DNA from: Pantoea rwandensis
GTDB lineage: Bacteria > Pseudomonadota > Gammaproteobacteria > Enterobacterales > Enterobacteriaceae
Reading direction: 5' to 3'
Assembly: GCF_000759475.1 (NCBI RefSeq)
Contig: NZ_CP009454.1
Coordinates: 2,542,001 to 2,606,000, forward strand
Length of the DNA stretch: 64,000 nucleotides
The position numbers were made by a program, and so were the translations under genes. Of the stretch, positions 31,010 through 40,511 are shown piece after piece. Position 1 is the first letter of the stretch. Each line of letters begins with the position of its first letter. Below the pieces are notes generated by a model, which saw only the letters and a program-made list of their open reading frames with translations, searched no databases and had not been told where the DNA came from.

Positions 31010-32629
31010 ATGAAATTAACTTTCCGCAAGACGCTGGCCGCCGTAATGATTGCTGGTGTTTTCTCACCGGTGTTTGCCGCTAATGTGCCAGCGGGCGCAC
31101 AGTTAGCGCCAACACAGGAAATTGTTCGCCATATTAAAGACGAACCTGCTTCGCTGGATCCAATGAAAGCCGTGGGTCTGCCAGAAATTCAGGTCATGCG
31201 TGATCTGTTCGAAGGGCTGACCAATCAGGACGCACACGGAAAAATCGTGCCGGGCGTGGCCGAAAGCTGGCACAGCAACGACAACAAAACCTGGATTTTC
31301 ACGCTGCGTAAAGATGCGCGCTGGTCAAATGGCGAACCGGTGACAGCGCAGGACTTCGTCTACAGCTGGCAGCGCCTGGTGGAGCCGAAAAACAGTTCTC
31401 CCTTTGCGTGGTTTGCCGCGCTGAGTGGCATCGAAAACGCGGATGCCATTACCAAAGGGCAGATGAGTGCCGATAAGCTGGGCGTGACAGCCACTGATGC
31501 GAATCATCTTAAGGTGACATTGTCACGTCCTGTGCCATGGTTCCCGAGCATGGTCGCGAATGCCGCGATGTATCCCGTCCCGCAAAAGGTGATTGAGCAA
31601 AACCCTGATAGCTGGACGGCCCCGGGAAAACTGGTGGGCAACGGCGCCTATCAATTGCAGGACCGCGTGGTGAACGAAAAAATCGTGTTGGTGCGTAATC
31701 AACACTACTGGGATAATAGCCACTCTGTCCTGACCAAAGTGACCTTCATCCCTATTAACGAAGAGTCCAGCGCCACCAAGCGTTACCGCGCGGGCGATAT
31801 CGATATCACCGAATCCTTCCCGAAAAATATGTATGCGCTGCTGAAAAAAGAGCTGCCAGGCCAGGTGTATACGCCGGATCAGTTGGGCACCTATTACTAC
31901 GCCTTTAACACGGAAAAGGGCCCGACTGCCGACGTGCGCGTGCGCAAAGCGTTGTCATGGAGCATCGATCGCCGCATCATCGCCGAGAAAGTGTTAGGAA
32001 CGGGGGAGAAACCGGCCTGGCACTTTACACCGGACGTCACCGCAGGGTTTACGCCACAGCAAAGTTATCTGCAACAGCACAGCCAGCAGGAGTTGAACGC
32101 ACAGGCAAAAGCGCTGCTGACCTCCGCTGGCTACGGTCCCGGCAAACCCTTGCATTTGACGCTGCTGTACAACACCTCGGAAAGCCATCAGAAGATCGCC
32201 ATCGCCGTGGCGTCAATGTGGAAAAAGAACCTTGGAGTGGACGTTACGCTGCAAAACCAGGAGTGGAAAACCTACATCGACAGCCGCAACAGCGGTAACT
32301 TTGACGTGATTCGTGCGTCATGGGTCGGGGATTACAATGAACCTTCCACGTTCCTGAGTTTGCTGACTTCAACGCACACCGGCAATATCGCCCGTTTCCA
32401 CAGCGCGGATTATGATGCGGTGCTGACCAAAGCCAGCATGGAAACCAGCGTGGCTGCACGCAATACCGACTACAACAAAGCGGAGCAGATCATTGCCGAT
32501 CAGGCGCCGATCGCCCCGATCTATCAATATACCAACGGGCGCTTGATCAAACCGTGGGTCAAAGGTTATCCGATCACCAACCCCGAAGATGTCGCATACA
32601 GCCGCGAACTGTGGATCGAAAAGCACTGA
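31010..32629 (+). CDS. mppA: Murein tripeptide-binding protein MppA
   Basis: 539-residue periplasmic SBP_bac_5 protein with a signal (MKLTFRKTLAAVMIAGVFSP..., AFA-type end near residue 23) and an OppA-like body. It delivers L-Ala-D-Glu-Dap to OppBCDF. Start set at the ATG five bases after AAAGGAG; an in-frame GTG two codons earlier overlaps that site. The neighbours mpaA and ycjG form one recycling route. Distinguishing MppA from OppA rests on this linkage. Confidence 0.92.
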   Translation: MKLTFRKTLAAVMIAGVFSPVFAANVPAGAQLAPTQEIVRHIKDEPASLDPMKAVGLPEIQVMRDLFEGLTNQDAHGKIVPGVAESWHSNDNKTWIFTLRKDARWSNGEPVTAQDFVYSWQRLVEPKNSSPFAWFAALSGIENADAITKGQMSADKLGVTATDANHLKVTLSRPVPWFPSMVANAAMYPVPQKVIEQNPDSWTAPGKLVGNGAYQLQDRVVNEKIVLVRNQHYWDNSHSVLTKVTFIPINEESSATKRYRAGDIDITESFPKNMYALLKKELPGQVYTPDQLGTYYYAFNTEKGPTADVRVRKALSWSIDRRIIAEKVLGTGEKPAWHFTPDVTAGFTPQQSYLQQHSQQELNAQAKALLTSAGYGPGKPLHLTLLYNTSESHQKIAIAVASMWKKNLGVDVTLQNQEWKTYIDSRNSGNFDVIRASWVGDYNEPSTFLSLLTSTHTGNIARFHSADYDAVLTKASMETSVAARNTDYNKAEQIIADQAPIAPIYQYTNGRLIKPWVKGYPITNPEDVAYSRELWIEKH

Positions 32630-32842
32630 TTTAACGACGCTAATCAGCAGAGTGGCGTGATGGTGTGCGTCTCCTTAACCGGTGCAACGGATTAGGGAGG
32701 CGCATCCAGTGACGTTGTTGCCGCTCTCGCTTTCAGCGGATGCTCACCACTGCCTTGTCATCTTTGCTCACAGCCTCATGATTGCAACTCGTCGCCGCCA
32801 CGCTAGACTGTATCGTATTGATTTTGATAGTGAGGCGAGTCA

Positions 32843-33826
32843 GTGAACGTCATTGAAGGAAAAGCGCTAAAAGTATCGGATGCGATTATCTCCTGCCAGC
32901 TGGACGGCAAAGGCGGGATGATTCCGATTGAAGATAAAGATGTGATCAACTGTGAGCGCCCGTGCTGGTTGCATCTGAACTACACGCAACGGCAAAGTGC
33001 CGAGTGGCTGCAAAATACCCCCTTGATCCCCGATTCCGTGCGTGATGCGCTCGCGGGCGACAGCATGCGTCCACGTGTCACTCGCTTAGGCGATGGCTTT
33101 ATGATTGTGCTGCGCAGCGTGAACCACAATGCCGATTCACGCCCCGATCAACTCGTCGCCATGCGCGTGTTTATCAACGATAAAGTGATTGTTTCCACGC
33201 GCCGGAGAAAGGTGTATGCCATTGATGAAGTGCTGGCCGATTTGCAAAACGGTAACGGCCCGGTGGATGGCGGCAGCTGGTTAGTGGATGTCTGCGATGC
33301 GCTGACCGATCACGCCAGCGAATTTATCGAAGAGATGCACGACAAAATCATCGAGCTGGAAGATGCGCTGATGGATCAACAGGTCCCGGCGCGCGGTGAG
33401 CTAGCGCTGCTGCGTAAGCAACTGATTGTGATGCGTCGTTATATGGCGCCGCAGCGTGATGTTTATGCCCGCCTGGCGAGTGAAAAACTGCCATGGATGA
33501 ATGATGACGATCGCCGCCGCATGCAGGACGTTGCCGATCGACTGGGACGCGGACTGGATGACCTCAATGCAGGCGTAGCGCGAACTGGGATACTGGCCGA
33601 TGAAGTGGCGTCTTTGCTGGCAGAATCAATGAACCGCCGCACCTATACCATGTCGCTGATGGCGATGATTTTCCTGCCTGCGACATTCCTGACAGGATTG
33701 TTTGGCGTCAACCTTGGCGGTATTCCGGGTGGTAGTTGGCCGCTGGGCTTTACCGCGTTCTGCGTACTACTGCTGGTGATGGTGGTGGGCGTGGCGATAT
33801 GGCTCAAACGACGCAACTGGTTGTAA
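32843..33826 (+). CDS. zntB: Zinc transporter ZntB
   Basis: 327-residue CorA-superfamily transporter: large cytoplasmic N-domain, long helix, and two C-terminal membrane helices with the pore motif in [13 protein letters not shown] (GVN in place of CorA's GMN, as in ZntB). GTG start with GAGGCGAG upstream. Same length and start region as E. coli ZntB. Followed by fnrS, as in E. coli. Confidence 0.95.
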   Translation: MNVIEGKALKVSDAIISCQLDGKGGMIPIEDKDVINCERPCWLHLNYTQRQSAEWLQNTPLIPDSVRDALAGDSMRPRVTRLGDGFMIVLRSVNHNADSRPDQLVAMRVFINDKVIVSTRRRKVYAIDEVLADLQNGNGPVDGGSWLVDVCDALTDHASEFIEEMHDKIIELEDALMDQQVPARGELALLRKQLIVMRRYMAPQRDVYARLASEKLPWMNDDDRRRMQDVADRLGRGLDDLNAGVARTGILADEVASLLAESMNRRTYTMSLMAMIFLPATFLTGLFGVNLGGIPGGSWPLGFTAFCVLLLVMVVGVAIWLKRRNWL

Positions 33827-33896
33827 TGTAAGGCTCAGGCTATAAGCGTTAACCCGCTGTTAAATAAAGTGCTGCAAGCAAAAAAGCGGGAAAAAC

Positions 33897-33910
33897 CTGA
33901 TCGATATCAA
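33897..33910 (+). promoter_or_regulatory. FNR box of fnrS
   Basis: CTGATCGATATCAA matches TTGAT-N4-ATCAA at 9 of 10 positions. It is centred about 42 bases before the predicted FnrS start, the class II activation position. Confidence 0.85.
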
Positions 33911-33945
33911 TAAGTGGATCGCCTAACAGGGGCAAACTCTCTCTC

Positions 33946-34066
33946 GCAGGTGAATGCAACGTCAAGCGATGGGCGTTGCGCTCCATATTGTCTTACTTCC
34001 TTTTTTAGAATTACTGCATAGCACATTTGATTCGTACAACGCCGGCTAATCCGCCGGCTTTTTTTT
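33946..34066 (+). ncRNA. fnrS: FnrS anaerobic small RNA
   Basis: About 121 nucleotides, nearly identical to E. coli FnrS as I recall it (start GCAGGTGAATGCAACGTC, middle TCCATATTGTCTTACTTCC), ending in a GCCGGC/GCCGGC hairpin with eight T. The terminator stem has diverged while the seed regions have not. FnrS is induced by FNR without oxygen and, with Hfq, represses aerobic-metabolism mRNAs such as sodB and maeA. Its place after zntB is conserved with E. coli. Confidence 0.95.
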
Positions 34067-34132
34067 GCCCGCTTGGCTTGGCCGCGCTTCATTACCTATG
34101 CTTTAGGGACATTCAGCAATAAGGAGCAGGGC

Positions 34133-34279
34133 ATGCAAGAACTCATTGCGAGCGATCCCATTCCAACCGATCCGCCACCGATTCCAGAACCGATTCCTCA
34201 TCCGCAGCCGATTCCGGAACCTGATCCTCCCTACGATCCCGAGTTTCCACCGATCATCGATCCGCCTCCCCATCGGTAA
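34133..34279 (+). CDS. Proline-rich small protein
   Basis: 48 residues, about two-fifths proline, with PIP-E/H/Q repeats (PIPEPIPHPQPIPEPDPP) and acidic residues; no membrane segment. AAGGAG seven bases before the ATG makes translation likely. Function unknown. A similar proline-rich mini-protein is annotated near this locus in other enterobacteria as I recall, which I could not check. Confidence 0.7.
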   Translation: MQELIASDPIPTDPPPIPEPIPHPQPIPEPDPPYDPEFPPIIDPPPHR

Positions 34280-34331
34280 CAAAACAGGCGCAGAGCCGAA
34301 GCGCTGCGCCTGTTTTTAATTCGTCTGTCAA

Positions 34332-35267
34332 TTACTTAATTTCTAATACATCCAGACGAACGCTCATTTCCGGCGCGTCTTCTTCGTCCGGCTGCCAGCC
34401 CGCAGGTTTCACCGGCAGTGTTTCGCGATCAAAGCCAATATCGCCGCCGTCGACCACTTCATCGCCGTGCTGGATGCCTTTAAAGTCGAACAAATTAATG
34501 TCCGCCATGTGCGAAGGCACAATGTTCTGCATCGCACTGAACATGGTTTCGATACGGCCAGGATAGCGTTTATCCCAGTCACGCAGCATATCCGCAACGA
34601 CCTGACGCTGGAGGTTCGGTTGTGAACCGCACAGATTGCAGGGAATGATCGGATACTGGCGCGCTTCAGCAAAGCGGATGATGTCTTTTTCGCGGCAATA
34701 GGCCAGCGGACGGATGACAATATGTTTGCCATCATCACTCATCAGTTTTGGTGGCATGCCTTTCATTTTGCCGCCGTAGAACATGTTCAGGAACAGGGTC
34801 TGCAGGATATCGTCGCGATGATGGCCTAGCGCAATCTTGGTACAACCCAGTTCAGTGGCGGTGCGGTAAAGAATCCCGCGACGCAGTCGTGAACAGAGCG
34901 AACAGGTGGTCTTGCCTTCCGGAATCTTCTCTTTAACGATCGAGTAAGTGTCTTCATCGACGATTTTATACTCGACACCCTGTTCTTCCAGATACGCGGG
35001 CAGAATATGCGCCGGGAATCCTGGCTGTTTCTGGTCGAGGTTAACCGCCACCAGTGAGAAGTTAACCGGCGCGCTCTTCTGCAAATTGCGCAAAATTTCC
35101 AGCATGGTATAGCTGTCTTTACCGCCAGACAGGCAGACCATGATGCGATCGCCTTCTTCAATCATGTTGAAATCAGCAATGGCCTCACCCACGTTGCGAC
35201 GCAGACGCTTCTGAAGCTTGTTGAGATTGTATTGTTCTTTCTTTGTTACTTCTTGATTTTCTTGCAT
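34332..35267 (-). CDS. ttcA: tRNA 2-thiocytidine-32 synthetase TtcA
   Basis: 311 residues from the conserved start MQENQ. The PP-loop SGGKDS is at 47-52, and C122/C125 in CSLC plus a later CGSQPN cysteine hold the 4Fe-4S cluster. Thiolates C32 of several tRNAs. The frame runs 14 codons further upstream, but that segment is outside the family. Its 5' end is the integration site of the Rac prophage in E. coli and carries the att-like core here. Confidence 0.95.
   Translation of the reverse strand: MQENQEVTKKEQYNLNKLQKRLRRNVGEAIADFNMIEEGDRIMVCLSGGKDSYTMLEILRNLQKSAPVNFSLVAVNLDQKQPGFPAHILPAYLEEQGVEYKIVDEDTYSIVKEKIPEGKTTCSLCSRLRRGILYRTATELGCTKIALGHHRDDILQTLFLNMFYGGKMKGMPPKLMSDDGKHIVIRPLAYCREKDIIRFAEARQYPIIPCNLCGSQPNLQRQVVADMLRDWDKRYPGRIETMFSAMQNIVPSHMADINLFDFKGIQHGDEVVDGGDIGFDRETLPVKPAGWQPDEEDAPEMSVRLDVLEIK
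35218..35243. other. Rac-type attachment core in the ttcA 5' end
   Basis: 26 bases inside ttcA, ending TTGTATTGTTCTTTCTT, match the Rac prophage att core (as I recall it) with two differences near the left end. An integrase remnant lies 73 bases beyond. No second copy is seen in the window, so the far junction is lost or outside. Confidence 0.6.
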
Positions 35268-35315
35268 TATTAACTGTCTCAGAAAACAAAAGGGGCATGC
35301 AATGGGCAAGTCATT

Positions 35316-35606
35316 TCAGATCGCCAGTTTGCTGTTGAGCATATCTACCTGCTCGCCATTCATCTCTTCAATCCATGTCGCTTAGATTTTACTCACCATC
35401 TGCGCGTTCTCATGTCCCATCTGATTCGCTATGAAAGACGGGTTTGCGCCTGCCGTCAAAAGCCAGCAGGCAAAAGTATGTCGCGTATGGTACGGATTAC
35501 GGCGACGAATTCCAGTTCCAATCTGATTATTAATATGAATTTTCAATGTCCGGCTCTGGAGCTGTTTTGGCGTTGAGCTTAAAAAGCAATCTTTCTGCCT
35601 CTGCTA
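35316..35606 (-). pseudogene. Tyrosine-recombinase remnant (Rac-type integrase C-terminus)
   Basis: About 95 codons read as the C-terminal half of a phage integrase: the box II signature HTRHTFACWLLTAGANP (catalytic H and R), then FIANQMGHENAQMVSK. The codon at the catalytic tyrosine position (35382-35384) is TAA, and the frame resumes with ATWIEEMNGEQVDML to a normal end. The N-terminal half is missing. The element therefore can no longer excise with its own integrase. Confidence 0.85.
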
Positions 35607-35652
35607 AACTTTTGTCTGAAAACATGAAAATACACGATTAAAAGGATAGACA

Positions 35653-36057
35653 ATGGCAAACGCAGAGCTGATCCCAAATAAAGGTTCGGATAAGATCGAA
35701 CATAAACTTGTTCTACAGAGTGGGGCAGCATGGAATAAGCAGTCTTATGAAGCGTATCCCAAAGGCAAGCCACTCATATCGGTTATGCGTATGTCTCTAC
35801 CTCCTGATACCGAACTGCCCTGGCATACACATGCCATACCTAACACGGCCTACGTTCTGTCGGGACAGTTGACGATTGAAAACAAGAATACAGGCGTCAC
35901 ATATCGCGCTAAAGCGGGTGAGGCGATTAATGAAACGGTAAATAGCGCACATCGCGGGTATACGTCCGAACTGGGGGCTGAACTGGTAATTTTTTACGCA
36001 GGAGTTGAAGGTCAGGAGCTTTCAGAACCTCTGCCTGGAGAGAAACCTGAATATTAG
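35653..36057 (+). CDS. Cupin-domain protein
   Basis: 134 residues with a single cupin barrel: histidine-rich motif 1 (LPWHTHAIPNTAYVLSG) and motif 2 (GEAINETVNSAHRG). A metal-binding small cytosolic protein; substrate unknown. AAAGGA before the ATG. First intact gene of the accessory region. Confidence 0.8.
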   Translation: MANAELIPNKGSDKIEHKLVLQSGAAWNKQSYEAYPKGKPLISVMRMSLPPDTELPWHTHAIPNTAYVLSGQLTIENKNTGVTYRAKAGEAINETVNSAHRGYTSELGAELVIFYAGVEGQELSEPLPGEKPEY

Positions 36058-36195
36058 GCCCTGATTTAAAAGACCACAGTATTCAGAATGTTATCCTACA
36101 TTTTGGTGAGGGTTGTGTTGCACCGACCCGTCGAACTCATTTCATATTCGAACGTGCCGGGCATCACACCAGAACATAACAGTGCTGTTAATTCA

Positions 36196-36552
36196 CTAAG
36201 CACCAGTTGCTATAGGCGTACCCTGATGGAAAACCAGAGACCACTGGCCCTCTTTCGAAATTAGCCAGTAAGAGGAACGTAATGCGGGTCGGCTCCCGTC
36301 AGCATCAGACGTATGGTAAAGAAGTATTACGCAACTTTCACTTATTTCGATTAGCCGGAAATTGCTGCTTATGATTGGACTTGAAGTTTTCTCGCTCTTT
36401 AGCGACATGATCGTGTCTGAGCGATCGACCATCATGCCTGAACGTGTAATCTCCAGGAATTCAGGATGAAGAAGATGCTCGAGCCAATTCCGGTCGTTGC
36501 GTTTTTCACCGTGAAGGCTGCATTCAAGCAACATGAGCTTTTCAAGGAGCAT
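36196..36552 (-). CDS. NTF2-like (DUF4440-type) protein
   Basis: 118 residues. The pattern LECSLHGEKRNDRNWLEHLLHPEFLEITRSG ... SYWLISKEGQWSLVFHQGTP is that of DUF4440/SnoaL-like NTF2 folds; function unknown. AGAGGT eight bases before the ATG. Divergent from the VOC gene. Confidence 0.7.
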   Translation of the reverse strand: MLLEKLMLLECSLHGEKRNDRNWLEHLLHPEFLEITRSGMMVDRSDTIMSLKSEKTSSPIISSNFRLIEISESCVILLYHTSDADGSRPALRSSYWLISKEGQWSLVFHQGTPIATGA

Positions 36553-36686
36553 TGTAATTGACCTCTAATGATTTGGCAGGACGTTTTTTTGAATTGAGAG
36601 GGTGTCAATGAGTTATGGCGCCGCTCACTGGGCAGAAAAGTACTACTCTTTGTAGAAGTTATCATAATTTTAACTGGAGAGTATGT

Positions 36687-37226
36687 ATGGAAAATATACC
36701 GACGCGCGCGCCAAGCAGGGGCATAAACCATGTAGGGCTTACCGTTCCTGACCTGCAAAAGGCAACTGAATTTTTACAGAAGGCGCTGGACGCGAGGTTT
36801 GTCTATGACGGCCTAACAGACCATGATCATCCACGACAGGGGGCAGATACAGAGAAACAATTAGGCCTAAGTTCTGGGTCAATGATTATCAAGCAGCGCT
36901 TGTTACGGATTGGTAATGGTCCAAATCTTGAGCTTTTTGAGATAAAAAGTGAAGAACAGGAGCAACCTGTAAGGCTGCAGGATATTGGCTGGAATCACAT
37001 ATCTCTTTACGTGGACGATATAAATTATGCGGTGGAAAGGGTCAGAGCAGCGGGAGGAAGGCTTCTTTCAGAAATACATGGGAACTCCCGTCATGAAGAT
37101 ACAGAAAATAATGCCAGCGTATACTTTCAGGCTCCGTGGGGCAGCCTGATTGAACTTCAATCAATACCGAATGGTTACTATTATCCCGATGATAGCGAAG
37201 CAGAGACATGGATACCTGCACCGTAG
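36687..37226 (+). CDS. VOC-family (glyoxalase/dioxygenase-like) protein
   Basis: 179 residues with a vicinal-oxygen-chelate fold: GINHVGLTVPDLQKATEF start, WNHISLYVDDI second module and a metal-ligand pattern (H, later E in LELFEI and LIELQS). Likely a lyase or dioxygenase; substrate unknown. The chosen ATG has GGAGAG upstream; the frame is open 24 codons before it without support. Confidence 0.8.
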   Translation: MENIPTRAPSRGINHVGLTVPDLQKATEFLQKALDARFVYDGLTDHDHPRQGADTEKQLGLSSGSMIIKQRLLRIGNGPNLELFEIKSEEQEQPVRLQDIGWNHISLYVDDINYAVERVRAAGGRLLSEIHGNSRHEDTENNASVYFQAPWGSLIELQSIPNGYYYPDDSEAETWIPAP

Positions 37227-37910
37227 TTATCATCTCAGGTAAGGGTGCTTGACTAAACCGGCTCCCACTCCCGCAGTTCGTGTCTGAAAACTAGCAAACA
37301 CTTAACCATAGCTGGCTTATGCACTGCGTCAGCTATGTAGTCAACTCCTCTTACTCTCATCATCAGATGTCTCTTCTGAGTTATTCTCAGATTAAACAGG
37401 CTATTGACTCACTTTCCCAGAACCGGTAATTAAAGTGAAGACTGGATTTCTTTCACAGAACTTTAGTACCAATAAGGGAATATTAAGTACGAGGAGGGGC
37501 AGTTAACCTTGCATTGCTATTACATCGCGTTATTAACTTGCTTTTGCTTATGCTAGTTAAGACTTTATTAGGGTAGTCACCTCATCATTAATGATGCCAG
37601 GCATTTATTTAAGTCGTTTACATATGAGTTGAGAGATTTCGGTCCCTTAACGTCATAAATGATTGTTATAAAATAGAAAGATCTCAATTACCTCCTATCT
37701 GCCATTATTTTAAATAAATGATGACATTGTTACATGCAACAATAATAATTCATATATTTCACCTATTTAAAGAAATTAAGGAAAGTTCCTTCATGAGTTG
37801 CATCTTTAAATAGGCGTAACCTATCGGGTAAATAATATAATTAGGGAGGTTAATGCTATAATAATAGTGTAGTTGATAATGTTATTTAATTTATTAAGCG
37901 AGGTGTAAAC
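37227..37910. other. AT-rich gap without a gene
   Basis: 684 bases, AT-rich in its second half. No coding region, RNA or clear repeat seen. Confidence 0.6.
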
Positions 37911-38219
37911 GTGTTGTACAGCGAAGACATGACCGGTCACGCAATTATTGGTGAAGCAGCAGTCAATCTAGCCGTGCGTGACCAGGATATAACCGTCGAT
38001 GCGCTTATCTCAGAATTGGCCACGATGCTTAAGGCGGACAGTAGTCACTCGAGAGACCAGGCAATCAGGGGAGCCATTAAGTGGTTGCGAGGACACCGTA
38101 GTATGAGCGCTAAATCAACTGGCGAAGATAGCTGGCTTTTACCAGATGCAGGCCATTCAGGCACTACATCGCAGGAAAGTACCATCCGCTTGATGGCAGA
38201 TGACGATGACTTAAGATAA
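37911..38219 (+). CDS. YmgA-like small regulator, copy 1
   Basis: 102 residues from a GTG with GAGGTG upstream. The helical core HAIIGEAAVNLAVRDQDITV...LISELATML...RGAIKWLRG aligns with E. coli YmgA (ITGQAVLQIL...LIKQLLVM) and with four other genes here. A longer acidic tail (RLMADDDDLR) follows. In E. coli this family (YcgZ, YmgA, AriR) acts on the Rcs phosphorelay under BluF/BluR control and affects biofilm. Role here inferred from family and context. Confidence 0.75.
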   Translation: MLYSEDMTGHAIIGEAAVNLAVRDQDITVDALISELATMLKADSSHSRDQAIRGAIKWLRGHRSMSAKSTGEDSWLLPDAGHSGTTSQESTIRLMADDDDLR

Positions 38220-38467
38220 CTACACACTGTGGCGGCAGGTACGGTTATGCCTGTCGCTTTCGTAAGTGTCAGTGCCAGGATTTTACTTACCCATATAGCC
38301 GCTTATTCTGAATCTGTGCTTGCTGGTTCCGCAATACATTTACTGCCATATACTTAACCTTAGCGGCAGTATTTGTGACTGCAAGGCTATAATCTTTAAC
38401 TTTTTATCCAGCCAATGCGTAATTTAAACCAACGCGAATCGCGCGAGCATTCAGGGATCATCACAGC

Positions 38468-38722
38468 ATGAGAGAAACCAATACGGTTGCACACATACAG
38501 GCATGCCTTATGGTTAAAGGTTACCGTTATGCATTACAGAAAGAAGCGCTGGATAACATGATCCGCAGCCTAATTTACATAGGGGTACCGGTGAATAACA
38601 GAACCATTATGCGGCGTATCATGAATCAGCTCTTGGTTGAAACTAACGCCGAAAGGCAGGAAACTCTGCGCGTCCTGCTCCAATTGGTCGTGAGATTTAC
38701 TCCGGACGATCCCGGTGTCTGA
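38468..38722 (+). CDS. AriR/YmgB-like small regulator, copy 1
   Basis: 84 residues. NNRTIMRRIMNQLLVETNAERQETLRVLLQLVVRFTPDD aligns with E. coli AriR ([39 protein letters not shown]), a small dimeric helical protein implicated in biofilm and acid resistance. The N-terminal third is diverged. Weak ribosome site. Converges on the next gene. Confidence 0.75.
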   Translation: MRETNTVAHIQACLMVKGYRYALQKEALDNMIRSLIYIGVPVNNRTIMRRIMNQLLVETNAERQETLRVLLQLVVRFTPDDPGV

Positions 38723-38744
38723 AAGCGGCTGGCGCCGCATAATT

Positions 38745-38945
38745 TCAATTGAGTTTTTTTGCCAGTAACCTGATGGCCCGCTCACAGGAGTCGCGCGTTA
38801 TTTTGTCCGGGGTGGACTCCTTCAGGCGCCAGAGGGCGGCGATGAGTTCATGCACATGTACGGCCCCGTTTGGACGCAGAAGTTGTTTCAGCGCGACCGC
38901 CACAGCCTGATGCATAAGATCATCTATTTCATTTCCGTTTTTCAG
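38745..38945 (-). CDS. YmgA/AriR-related small protein, group C, copy 1
   Basis: About 67 residues. LHVHELIAALWRLKE-type core ending RDSCERAIRLLAKKLN pairs with the gene at 43027 (SCERAIRLLAEQMH). The best-placed start is a CTG with GGAG five bases upstream, whose following residues (KNGNEIDDL) match the start of the paralogues; the next ATG is ten codons in and an upstream ATG at 39005 adds 20 unrelated residues. Function unknown; group membership by helical pattern. Confidence 0.65.
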   Translation of the reverse strand: MKNGNEIDDLMHQAVAVALKQLLRPNGAVHVHELIAALWRLKESTPDKITRDSCERAIRLLAKKLN

Positions 38946-39244
38946 ATGCGCTCCGCTTATTGGGGATATATACAGTATATCGCGATAAGCGGTGCTGATA
39001 AACATGCGGGAAAAAAACAGCCTGATGGCAGTTCAATCAGTAAGGGGATATACGGTCAGGTGGAATATCATGATTGCCGCCAGGTGCTTCGTCTTCATGA
39101 CCTGGCAGCGGTATAGCGACATCATGAATACAATGTTCTGACATGATTATTCCCGTCATCTTTAAATACACGACATTAAGTTTAGCTGCGTTACTTTACC
39201 GAGCGTGAATCATTATCGGGAATGTGACTTAGGATTAAATGAGT

Positions 39245-39481
39245 TCAACGCGCATGAAGTGTGAGCGAAGAGTCCCGCGTATCGGACATACTGTCATCGA
39301 TGCACAAACGACAGATGGAGGCCCATACATTCAGACGTTGCGATGCAATCTGATAGGCGTGCCTATAGGTGAGCGCAGACCCCAGAAATTGACGCTCCGG
39401 ATGATCTTCCAGGCATACGCATCCTCTGCCGTGTAACTGGTAATGCTGTCCTGCATTGAGAAGGTAATAAAACTGGGGCAT
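39245..39481 (-). CDS. Hypothetical small protein
   Basis: 78 residues starting MPQFYYLLNAGQHYQLHG, with AAGGA seven bases before the ATG. The start weakly recalls DUF6894-type proteins (MPRYYF...), too weak to assign. Four cysteines, no membrane segment. Downstream on the same strand of nothing recognisable; lies between two YmgA/AriR-type genes. Confidence 0.5.
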   Translation of the reverse strand: MPQFYYLLNAGQHYQLHGRGCVCLEDHPERQFLGSALTYRHAYQIASQRLNVWASICRLCIDDSMSDTRDSSLTLHAR

Positions 39482-39680
39482 ACGTTTTTCCTTCCGGTTA
39501 AAAGAGATACTGTATGCTGGGATGTCAGGTAGTGAAATTCATTTTTTAAAGCGATATAAGTCGGAACTACCGGAGGGTGTCGTCCTTGACAGGTTCTCCG
39601 GCCGGTGCACGCATTGGCGAGACCGGTGAGGTCATCTTCATCGTCGTCTTCCGGCCAGAGCCGGACTACGTCCTTTGGCG

Positions 39681-39956
39681 TCAGTTCTTCTCGTCGTTCA
39701 GGTCTGCAGAAGTCTGCAGGTACGGCAGATACCGGACGGCCTGATCAGGCTCATGGAAGCTTTTCAGCCAACTTCTGGCTTCCGATATTTCCGTGAGCCG
39801 TTTATCGCTGCCGCCGGCTTGTGCCATGCTTCCAAGCTCAGCAATAAGCGATTGTACGCTTATCTCTTTTTCACCCAGCGCAAGGCTCAATGCCGCTTCG
39901 CCAATAATGACGTGCCCTTTCCCGTCGTGATGATTAGACAAATTAACTACCTCCAT
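39681..39956 (-). CDS. YmgA-like small regulator, copy 2 (frameshifted tail)
   Basis: 91 residues; core GHVIIGEAALSLALGEKEISVQSLIAELGSM...SEARSWLKSF. The frame stops after NDEKN, but one base out of frame the DNA continues as LTPKDVVRLWPEDDDEDD, matching the acidic tail of copy 1 (STIRLMADDDD). A one-base indel near 39680 has probably shortened the protein. The conserved helical core is intact. Confidence 0.7.
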   Translation of the reverse strand: MEVVNLSNHHDGKGHVIIGEAALSLALGEKEISVQSLIAELGSMAQAGGSDKRLTEISEARSWLKSFHEPDQAVRYLPYLQTSADLNDEKN

Positions 39957-40511
39957 TTCACGTTGATGACAGCCTCACGTCACACTGTAGTCGCAGATGG
40001 TGAAAGTGCCCGTAGGTAATTCTGAAAAAAGCTATATTCGTAATAATTTGTATCAATTGCTGAGTTTATTGGACCTTTCATGCAAAAATTTACTTACGTA
40101 ATCCACTAAGAATTAACCGTGGCCTGATGAATTGATTCGCTGATAATTAAATCAGGCTGTTCTGTCCATCAGATTTTGTCTGCATGAATGTGGGGGGTGT
40201 GCTGCCCGTAACCTTGAGTCTTTCGCGGCGCGCAGATTCAGTACTGTTGATTAGGATTTGAGGTAAACGCATGCCGGAGGCGCTCAAATCGAAAGATATT
40301 ACTTTGTGTACATATGCTTTGCTGTTGTACGTACTGGCTTTGCGAAGCGCGGCACCCTCATGAATTAATGCCAGTGTTGAGGACAAACAGGCTTAATGAT
40401 GTCTAGGTCGTTGAAGTCGCGGTGTGGTGAGGGTGACTACCGGTCCGGTTTGAGAATGGTCAGCCAACTGCTATGGTGCCTGTGACAATCTGCGGTAAAA
40501 TGGAGCCAGAA
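39957..40511. other. Region upstream of bluF with an MlrA/BluR-like repeat
   Basis: 555 bases without a supported gene (an open frame at 40147-40386 on the minus strand starts with TTG and resembles nothing). TGTACA (40307-40312) and TGTACG (40326-40331) are separated by 13 bases, the same geometry as the stronger repeat upstream of ycgZ at 44537-44571. It lies about 190 bases before bluF. Confidence 0.45.

Noticed and set aside
33907..34092. Open frame on the minus strand opposite fnrS
   Set aside because: Antisense shadow of a well-recognised small RNA.
40147..40386. 79-residue minus-strand frame upstream of bluF
   Set aside because: TTG start, no ribosome site, no family; covers a likely regulatory region.
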